NCBI GenBank assembly: GCA_003559065.1
Contig: PWMZ01000034.1
Coordinates: 1-18,898 of the forward strand
Source: Candidatus Nealsoniibacteriota bacterium
GTDB lineage: Bacteria; Patescibacteriota; Minisyncoccia; Minisyncoccales; GWA2-38-27
Reading direction: 5' to 3'
DNA length: 18,898 nucleotides
The position numbers and the translations under genes are program-made. Numbering within the stretch: the first letter of the stretch is position 1; each line of letters opens with the position of its first letter. The notes beneath the pieces are model-generated. The model saw only the letters and a program-made list of their open reading frames with translations, was not told the origin of the DNA and did no database searches. Shown here one piece after another: positions 14,117 through 18,898 of the stretch.

Positions 14117-15409
14117 ATGAATGATAAAAAAAACATAGGGGAAGTACAGATTTCCCGAACAACCGTTAAAACCTTAAAAAAAGAAATAGAAAATCTCGAA
14201 AAGCTAAAAGAGAAAATTTCTGCTTCTTTAGAAAAAAGCACCAGTGAGCTTTTTGAAATTATTTTAATGGGAGCCATTATTTTAGGCGTATCCGATATTC
14301 ACCTTGAGCCAGAAGAAGAGCGAGCAAAGCTAAGGTTTAGGCTAGACGGTATTTTACAGGATGTTTTTATCTTTAATTTTAAAAATTACAAATCATTATC
14401 TTCTAGAATAAAAGTTTTGTCTAGATTAAAACTTAATGTTGAGAATAAGCCACAAGATGGAAGGTTTTCTATCGTCATGGAAGACCTAATAATTGAAATT
14501 AGATCTTCTTCTCTTCCAGCTGAAAACGGGGAAACCTTCGTTTTAAGAATTTTAAATCCTCAAAACCTAATCACCATTAAAGAGTTAGGGTTAAGTGGGC
14601 ACTTGGAAGAATCTTTTAACAAAGAAATTAAAAAACCCAACGGTATGATAATTGTTACCGGTCCTACCGGATCTGGTAAAACAACCACCTTATATGCTGT
14701 TTTAAAAAAAATTAACAATCCTGATGTTAAAATAATCACTATTGAAGATCCAGTAGAATATCATCTCGAAGGCCTTTCTCAAACCCAGGTTGACCCGGCC
14801 AAAGGATATACTTTCGCCAACGGTTTAAGGGCCTTAATGAGACAAGACCCCGATGTTATTCTTGTAGGAGAGATTAGAGACTTAGAAACAGCCGAAATAG
14901 CTATTCAAGCTGCCTTAACTGGCCACTTGGTTTTTTCTACCTTACATACTAACGACGCTGCCGGAGCAGTAGCCAGGTTGATTGATTTAGGGGTTAAGCC
15001 GGTTTCGATTGCCCCGGCTTTAAATATGGTAGTAGCTCAAAGGCTACCCAGAAGAGTTTGCAAAAACTGTACTAAATTAAAAACTGTTTCTTCGGAGGAG
15101 TTAGAATTGTTTAAAAAAGAGTTAGCTAACTTATCAATTGAAATTCCCAAGTTAGATAAAAAGACCAAAATTCCCAAAGCAATTGGTTGCAAAAAATGTA
15201 ACTCTACCGGATATAAAGGAAGAGTAGGTATTTACGAAACCTTTTTAGTAGATGGAGAAATGGAAAAATTCATTTTACAGGAACCCTCTATGACGGAAAT
15301 GCAAGACTTAGCGATTAAAAAAGGAATGGTTTTAATGAGAAAAGATGGCTTAATTAAAATTTTAGAAGGTTTAACAACCTTAGAAGAAATTGAGAGAGTA
15401 GTTAATTGA
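14117..15409 (+). CDS. pilB: Type II secretion / type IV pilus assembly ATPase (GspE/PilB family), short form
   Basis: 430 residues, against about 560 for typical PilB/GspE: the N-terminal MshEN-like domains are absent and only a Lys/Glu-rich coiled segment of about 45 residues precedes the ATPase core. Visible motifs: SDIHLEP, RFRLDG, Walker A GPTGSGKTTT (182-191), Asp box IEDPVEY, Walker B region DPDVILVGEIRD (244-255), His box LVFSTLHTNDA, and two CxxC pairs (C315/C318 and C358/C361) of the zinc finger that marks extension ATPases and is absent from PilT. It powers pilin polymerisation at the inner membrane. The platform protein PilC and type IV pilins are not in the window. The TGA stop sits at the edge of an inverted-repeat element. 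Confidence 0.93.
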   Translation: MNDKKNIGEVQISRTTVKTLKKEIENLEKLKEKISASLEKSTSELFEIILMGAIILGVSDIHLEPEEERAKLRFRLDGILQDVFIFNFKNYKSLSSRIKVLSRLKLNVENKPQDGRFSIVMEDLIIEIRSSSLPAENGETFVLRILNPQNLITIKELGLSGHLEESFNKEIKKPNGMIIVTGPTGSGKTTTLYAVLKKINNPDVKIITIEDPVEYHLEGLSQTQVDPAKGYTFANGLRALMRQDPDVILVGEIRDLETAEIAIQAALTGHLVFSTLHTNDAAGAVARLIDLGVKPVSIAPALNMVVAQRLPRRVCKNCTKLKTVSSEELELFKKELANLSIEIPKLDKKTKIPKAIGCKKCNSTGYKGRVGIYETFLVDGEMEKFILQEPSMTEMQDLAIKKGMVLMRKDGLIKILEGLTTLEEIERVVN

Positions 15410-15540
15410 ACTAGTGCTGAGGCTGGGGAGCCATTTGAAGTGTTGGAACTTAAAAATCAGAGCTTTTTCCGGGAGAGATTTCGCCGAAGCCAAACCATCC
15501 TTCAAAAAAAACCCCAGACACCCCAGCCTCAAAACTAGTT
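15409..15540. repeat. 132-bp inverted-repeat element, candidate structured RNA or small mobile repeat
   Basis: Outer arms AACTAGT (15409-15415) and ACTAGTT (15534-15540) pair over 7 bp. After a 2x2 internal loop TGAGGCTGGGG (15418-15428) pairs perfectly with CCCCAGCCTCA (15521-15531). Inside, TTTGAAG (15434-15440) pairs with CTTCAAA (15500-15506). The nested arms leave about 59 nt of inner sequence with further weak pairing. GC is about 46% by count, well above the flanking genes. It starts inside the pilB-like stop codon and ends 23 bp before ruvB. It is not a simple terminator (loop too large, no clean T run). No RNA family is recognised. Confidence 0.7.
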
Positions 15541-15563
15541 TATCATCCCCATTTTATACTTTT

Positions 15564-16568
15564 ATGGAAAACTTGTCAAGCCCCCTCAAAAAAAACGAAA
15601 ATGATAAGGTTCTTGATGCTACCTTGCGACCGAAAAAATGGAAAGAATATGTCGGCCAAGAAAACGTCAAGAGAAATCTTAAAATCATAATTAAAGCGGC
15701 TCTCCAAAGGAAAGAACCTTGCTGTGAACATCTTTTGCTTTACGGGCAAAGCGGATTAGGAAAAACTACCCTTGCTTATTTAATCGCCAAAGAAATGCAG
15801 TCTGATATTAAAATAGTTTCCGCTCCCTCTTTACAAAAAATAGGAGACTTGGCCGCTATTTTAACAAATCTTTCTTTAGGAGACGTTCTCTTTGTTGATG
15901 AGATTCATCGTCTGAGTAGATCTTGTGAAGAAATAATTTATCCGGTCTTAGAAGAATTTAGATTAAATCTAATAATAGGCAAAGGACCAATGGCCAGAAC
16001 AATAGACATTAATATTCCCAGGTTTACCTTTGTCGGAGCGACTACTAAAATGTCTTTATTAAGTGCCCCTTTAAGAAACAGGTTTGGCGGAACCTTTCAA
16101 CTAGAATACTATTTACAAAAAGATATTGAAGAAATAATTAAACAGTCCGCCTCTTTATTAGATATAAAGATAGATCAAGAGGCAATAAAAGTTTTAGCTA
16201 AATGTGCCAGATTTACTCCCAGAGTCGCTAACAGACTTTTAAAAAGAGCAAGAGATTTTGCCCAGGTTGAAGAAGACGGGATAATAAGTAAAGAAACGGC
16301 TGAAAAAACCTTGGAAATTTTGAAAATTGATAAAGTAGGGTTAGAAACCGAAGACAGAAAAATATTAAAAACAATTATAGAAAAGTTTAACGGTGGTCCG
16401 GTAGGCATTCAATCTTTAGCAGCTGCTACTTTGGAAGATCAAGACACTATTTTGGATGTTTACGAACCTTATTTAATGCAGTTAGGCTTTCTTAAAAGAA
16501 CTCCTCAAGGGAGAATGGTAACCAAGGCCGCTTATGAACACATGGGAATGAAAACACTTTTTAGTTGA
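15564..16568 (+). CDS. ruvB: Holliday junction branch-migration helicase RuvB
   Basis: 334 residues from ATG 15564. The frame stays open upstream to the pilB-like stop, but that part translates the inverted-repeat element and does not resemble RuvB. Evidence: LRPKKWKEYVGQ opening, Walker A 61-69, Walker B LFVDEIHRL (D112/E113), sensor 1 GATTK, arginine-finger region PLRNRFG, and the C-terminal winged helix ending LKRTPQGRMVTKAAYEHMG. Two departures from consensus: Walker A reads GQSGLGKTT, where RuvB normally has GPPGLGKTT, and PLRNRFG replaces PLRDRFG; the essential Lys, Thr and Arg remain. RuvA and RuvC are not in this window. TATACT lies 4 bp before the ATG, but no -35 accompanies it. Confidence 0.95.
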   Translation: MENLSSPLKKNENDKVLDATLRPKKWKEYVGQENVKRNLKIIIKAALQRKEPCCEHLLLYGQSGLGKTTLAYLIAKEMQSDIKIVSAPSLQKIGDLAAILTNLSLGDVLFVDEIHRLSRSCEEIIYPVLEEFRLNLIIGKGPMARTIDINIPRFTFVGATTKMSLLSAPLRNRFGGTFQLEYYLQKDIEEIIKQSASLLDIKIDQEAIKVLAKCARFTPRVANRLLKRARDFAQVEEDGIISKETAEKTLEILKIDKVGLETEDRKILKTIIEKFNGGPVGIQSLAAATLEDQDTILDVYEPYLMQLGFLKRTPQGRMVTKAAYEHMGMKTLFS

Positions 16569-16597
16569 AAAAAAATGAAATTCATATAAGATATAAT

Positions 16598-16948
16598 ATG
16601 TTATTTAAAAAGAAAAAAGAAAAAAGCCCGAAAGAGCTTTTGAGAGAAATAGAAAGTTTAAGAGAAGAAGTTAGTTTTTTGAGTTCTAAGGTAGAAAAAC
16701 TAACCAAAGAAAAAAAGTCCTTTATTCAACAAGTAGGGATAGTAAGATATAATCCTTTTTCTGAAATAGGAGGTAACCAGAGTTTTTCTCTAGCTGTTTT
16801 GGACGAAAAAAAAGATGGTTTTGTCATCACCAGCATTTATGCCAGGGAAGGAAACAGGGTTTATGCTAAACCAATTAAAAATAATTCTTCAGACCATACT
16901 CTGTCTGAGGAAGAAGGAAAAGCAATAAAATTATGTCAGAAAAAATAA
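16598..16948 (+). CDS. DUF4446 family protein of unknown function
   Basis: 116 residues from ATG 16598. An alternative TTG at 16565, overlapping the ruvB stop as TTGA, would add 11 residues. Residues about 8-45 are a charged coiled coil (KELLREIESLREEV onward). The second half carries the DUF4446 core: VGIVRYNPFSEIGGNQSFSLAVLD, then FVITSIYAREGNRVYAKPI, ending with LSEEEGKAIKL. Known relatives often have an N-terminal membrane helix, which is absent here. The 3' end overlaps infB by 16 bp, so translation is probably coupled. TATAAG (16585-16590) ends 7 bp before the ATG and could be a -10 for a leaderless message. No function is assigned. Confidence 0.85.
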   Translation: MLFKKKKEKSPKELLREIESLREEVSFLSSKVEKLTKEKKSFIQQVGIVRYNPFSEIGGNQSFSLAVLDEKKDGFVITSIYAREGNRVYAKPIKNNSSDHTLSEEEGKAIKLCQKK

Positions 16949-18396
16949 AAATACCAGTAGTAGTAGTTTTAGGTCATGTTGATCATGGGAAGTCCTCTAT
17001 TTTAGAGGCGATTAAAGATTTAAGAATAACTTCTAAAGAGTCAGGCGGGATTACCCAACATATCGGGGCCTATAAAATTGAAGAACACGGGAAAGAAATT
17101 ACCTTTATTGATACTCCGGGGCACGAAGCTTTTTGTGCTATGAGAAAAAGAGGAGCCTGTGCCGCCGATATTGCCGTCTTAGTAATAGCGGCCGAAGAAG
17201 GAATTAAAGATCAAACCAAAGAAGCTATTAAAAATATTCAAGAAAACAATATCCCCTTTGTTGTAGCTATTAACAAGGTAGATAAACCGGAAGCGGACAT
17301 AGAAAAAGTTAAAAGACAATTAGCGGAAAGAGAAATTTATCTTGAGGGGTCAGGAGGAAAAATTCCTTTCGTTGAAGTTTCTGCTACCGAAAAAAAAGGA
17401 ATAGATCATCTTTTAGAAATTATTCTTTTGTTAACTGAAATGGAAAACTTAAAAACAGAAACTAACTGTTTGGCCGAAGGAATAATAATAGAATCACATC
17501 TTGACAATAACAAAGGCCCGATAGCTACCTTGATAGTCCGAAAAGGAACCTTAAAACAGGGAGATTTTCTAGCAACTAAATTTGCTTTTGGAAAAGCGAA
17601 GGGTTTGGAAGATTTTCAAGGGAAACCGATTAAAAAAGCTCTTCCTTCCGACCCAGTAGCTGTTTTGGGGTTTGAAAATCCACCCAAAGCAGGAGAAATA
17701 TTTAAGGCTTATCATTCTTTGAAAGAAGCAAAAGAAAAAATAGAAGAGGAAGAAAAAAAAGAGGTTGATTTAGCTGATGGAAAAAACACCCTACCTTTGA
17801 TTATTAAAACGGATGTTTTAGGATCATTGGAAGCTATTACTCATATGATAGACCAAATCCCTCAAGAAAAAGTAAAGACTTGTATTTTAAAAGCGGAACC
17901 GGGTCAAGTGAATGAGTCAGATATCAGAAAAGCTAAAACTACTAATGCTAAAATTTTATGTTTTAAAACTAAAGCCAATAAGAAGGTTCAAGAATTAGCT
18001 AGGAGAGAAGGGATAAAAATATTAAAATTTGACGTTGTTTATGAACTTAAAGAAGCAGTAGAAAATGTTTTGAAGAAAATGTTAGAACCGGAAGTGGTGA
18101 AATCAGTGATTGGTAAAATTAAAATTTTAAAAGTCTTTAAAAGAGAAAAAAGTCGGCAAATTATTGGAGGGAAGGTTATCCAAGGAGTAGCCGGAAGAGG
18201 GGCCAAGGCCAGTGTTACCAGAAAAGAAGAAGAAATTGGCAAGGGAAAGATAAACACCCTTCAGCAAAACAAAAGGGAAGCAGATAATATCTCTAAGGGT
18301 TCGCAATGCGGTTTGTTATTAGAAAGTGATGTAGAAATAAAAGAAGGAGATGTTTTAAAATTATATACCGAAGAAAAGGTAAAAAAAGAACTTTGA
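16933..18396 (+). CDS. infB: Translation initiation factor IF-2, minimal form
   Basis: 487 residues, lacking the entire N-terminal extension: the G domain starts within 14 residues of the initiator Met. G1 GHVDHGKSS (14-22, Ser where Thr is usual), G2 GGITQHIGAY (38-47), G3 DTPGHE (60-65), G4 NKVD (114-117), G5 VSA. Domain II follows at about 185-275, domain III at about 292-385 (LPLIIKTDVLGSLEAI), and the fMet-tRNA-binding C-terminal barrel at about 395-485 (VFKREKSRQIIGGKVIQG, KINTLQQNKREADNISKG). It delivers initiator tRNA to the 30S and promotes subunit joining. A very short factor is in line with the reduced genome. It overlaps DUF4446 at its start and rbfA at its end (TTGA). Confidence 0.97.
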   Translation: MSEKIKIPVVVVLGHVDHGKSSILEAIKDLRITSKESGGITQHIGAYKIEEHGKEITFIDTPGHEAFCAMRKRGACAADIAVLVIAAEEGIKDQTKEAIKNIQENNIPFVVAINKVDKPEADIEKVKRQLAEREIYLEGSGGKIPFVEVSATEKKGIDHLLEIILLLTEMENLKTETNCLAEGIIIESHLDNNKGPIATLIVRKGTLKQGDFLATKFAFGKAKGLEDFQGKPIKKALPSDPVAVLGFENPPKAGEIFKAYHSLKEAKEKIEEEEKKEVDLADGKNTLPLIIKTDVLGSLEAITHMIDQIPQEKVKTCILKAEPGQVNESDIRKAKTTNAKILCFKTKANKKVQELARREGIKILKFDVVYELKEAVENVLKKMLEPEVVKSVIGKIKILKVFKREKSRQIIGGKVIQGVAGRGAKASVTRKEEEIGKGKINTLQQNKREADNISKGSQCGLLLESDVEIKEGDVLKLYTEEKVKKEL

Positions 18397-18734
18397 CTGA
18401 TCAAATAAGAGTTAAAAAAATAAACGAGCTGTTAAAAAGAGAAATAGGAAAAATTATTTCTCAAGAGTTGGATTTTGCCGATGTTTTAGTGACGGTGACT
18501 AAAGTAGACACTTCCTCAAATCTAATCCAAGTAAAAACCTATGTTTCTGTTTACCCTAAAAAAGAAGAGGAAAAAGTGTTTAATTTTTTGAACAGAAGTA
18601 TTTATTTTCTACAACAATCATTAAATAAAAGAATGAGAATAAGACCTGTTCCTAAGATAATATTTGAAAAAGAAACCGAAGTTGAAAAAGCTGCTAAAAT
18701 AGAGGAAACAATAGAAACATTAAAAAAGAAGTAG
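18393..18734 (+). CDS. rbfA: Ribosome-binding factor A (RbfA)
   Basis: 113 residues starting at TTG 18393, overlapping the infB stop as TTGA; no ATG fits, and the N-terminus then reads RVKKINELLKREIGKIIS as expected. The KH-type core continues with VLVTVTKVDTSSNLIQVKTYVSV and RMRIRPVPKIIFEKE, matching the family. The helix break, usually AxG, reads SIY here (LNRSIYFLQQSL), a clear departure. RbfA aids 30S maturation at the 16S 5' helix and is classically downstream of infB, as here. Its TAG stop is immediately followed by tRNA-Cys. Confidence 0.93.
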   Translation: MTDQIRVKKINELLKREIGKIISQELDFADVLVTVTKVDTSSNLIQVKTYVSVYPKKEEEKVFNFLNRSIYFLQQSLNKRMRIRPVPKIIFEKETEVEKAAKIEETIETLKKK

Positions 18735-18809
18735 GGCCAGGTAGCCAAGTAGCAAGGCAAGGGTCTGCAAAACCCTCATACGCGGGTGCAAATCCCGCCC
18801 TGGCCTCCA
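18735..18809 (+). tRNA. tRNA-Cys (anticodon GCA), CCA encoded
   Basis: Acceptor GGCCAGG pairs with CCTGGCC; anticodon stem AGGGT/ACCCT with loop CTGCAAA and anticodon GCA; T stem GCGGG/CCCGC; discriminator T18806, the cysteine identity base; encoded CCA 18807-18809. The T loop is TGCAAAT, not the usual TTCRANT, so position 55 (normally pseudouridine) is G. It begins at the first base after the rbfA stop, so it must be cut out of that transcript. Confidence 0.95.
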
Positions 18810-18810
18810 A

Positions 18811-18894
18811 GCCGCGGTGATGGAATGGTAGACATAAGGGACTTAAAATCCCTTGGGATTTTTTCCCGTGTGGGTTCGACTCCCACCCGCGGCA
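18811..18894 (+). tRNA. tRNA-Leu (anticodon TAA)
   Basis: Class II tRNA of 84 nt. Acceptor GCCGCGG pairs with CCGCGGC; anticodon stem AGGGA/TCCCT with loop CTTAAAA and anticodon TAA; a long variable arm with GGGA and TCCC around a T-rich loop; T arm GTGGG/CCCAC with loop TTCGACT; discriminator A18894. CCA is not encoded. It lies one base after the tRNA-Cys CCA. With U34 it is a conceivable substrate for wobble-uridine modification. Confidence 0.95.
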
Positions 18895-18898
18895 CAAA

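Noticed and set aside
14074..14277. 68-residue upstream extension of TsaE
   Set aside because: It is antisense to the start of the pilB-like gene; TsaE homology begins at ATG 14073.
15467..15497. Glycine-riboswitch-like core (GGGAGAGA then CGCCGAAG) inside the inverted-repeat element
   Set aside because: The stem that should separate the two motifs is only about three bases and the downstream CTCTCAGG-type strand is missing; ruvB is not a glycine-regulated gene.
15414..15563. 50-residue N-terminal extension of RuvB in the same frame
   Set aside because: It translates the inverted-repeat element; RuvB homology starts only after ATG 15564.
16592..16597. Perfect TATAAT directly before the DUF4446 ATG as its -10
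   Set aside because: Transcription would start inside the gene, after the start codon; TATAAG just upstream fits better.
18694..18897. Minus-strand frame with tRNA-like peptide text (RGWESNP, AGFAPAYEGFADP)
   Set aside because: It is the antisense translation of tRNA-Cys and tRNA-Leu, a common artefact, and ends in rbfA.
1..18898. CRISPR arrays, insertion sequences, rRNA genes or recoded UGA
   Set aside because: No spaced direct repeats, transposase or rRNA segments were seen, and TGA terminates several well-conserved proteins at the expected length.

Overview
The window is AT-rich, extremely compact bacterial chromosome and looks like Candidatus Patescibacteria (CPR), most likely the Parcubacteria side. 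Reasons: lysine- and isoleucine-rich proteins; reduced housekeeping proteins (IF2 without its N domain, a stand-alone 5'-3' exonuclease, a short PilB-type ATPase); type IV secretion pilin-like proteins of a kind common in CPR; a DUF4446 protein; and an Elp3. TGA is a normal stop (mutM, tsaE, pilB-like, ruvB, infB all end in it), so the UGA-glycine code of Gracilibacteria/SR1 does not apply. Genes overlap or sit a few bases apart, there are few clear Shine-Dalgarno sites, and I see no convincing intrinsic terminator.

Region 1 (1-4859), cell surface plus ksgA. On the minus strand, rsmA/ksgA runs with a 29-bp overlap into a very large gene that is open over its whole 799 codons and leaves the window at base 1. 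It encodes a signal peptide, a two-helix VirB2/TrbC-like module and a long cysteine-rich exported part. Divergent from ksgA lie a LysM-M23 endopeptidase, a second small Cys-rich pilin-like protein, and tRNA-Lys(CTT). Together these suggest a surface or secretion machine with wall-remodelling enzymes.

Region 2 (4881-8271): a NIF3-like metalloprotein; Elp3; and, head to head with Elp3 and sharing the CATG of the two start codons, a class I methyltransferase with Trm9/ALKBH8-like signatures. Elp3 and Trm9 catalyse successive steps (cm5U then mcm5U) at the tRNA wobble uridine in eukaryotes, so this pair may be a minimal bacterial version. Ribosomal protein S20 follows.

Region 3 (8254-14073, minus strand): a packed eight-gene run transcribed tsaE, 5'-3' exonuclease, two soluble histidine kinases, two stand-alone receivers (about 70% identical), mutM, holA. 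Overlaps such as ATGA imply translational coupling. It mixes tRNA t6A synthesis, DNA repair and replication with a duplicated cytoplasmic two-component system.

Region 4 (14117-18898, plus strand): a PilB/GspE-family ATPase; a 132-bp GC-richer inverted-repeat element of unknown nature; ruvB; DUF4446; infB; rbfA; tRNA-Cys and tRNA-Leu. The two tRNAs begin directly at the rbfA stop codon. There is no gene-free stretch above 300 bases; the largest gap is 15410-15563, which holds the inverted-repeat element. No mobile element, CRISPR array or rRNA was seen.
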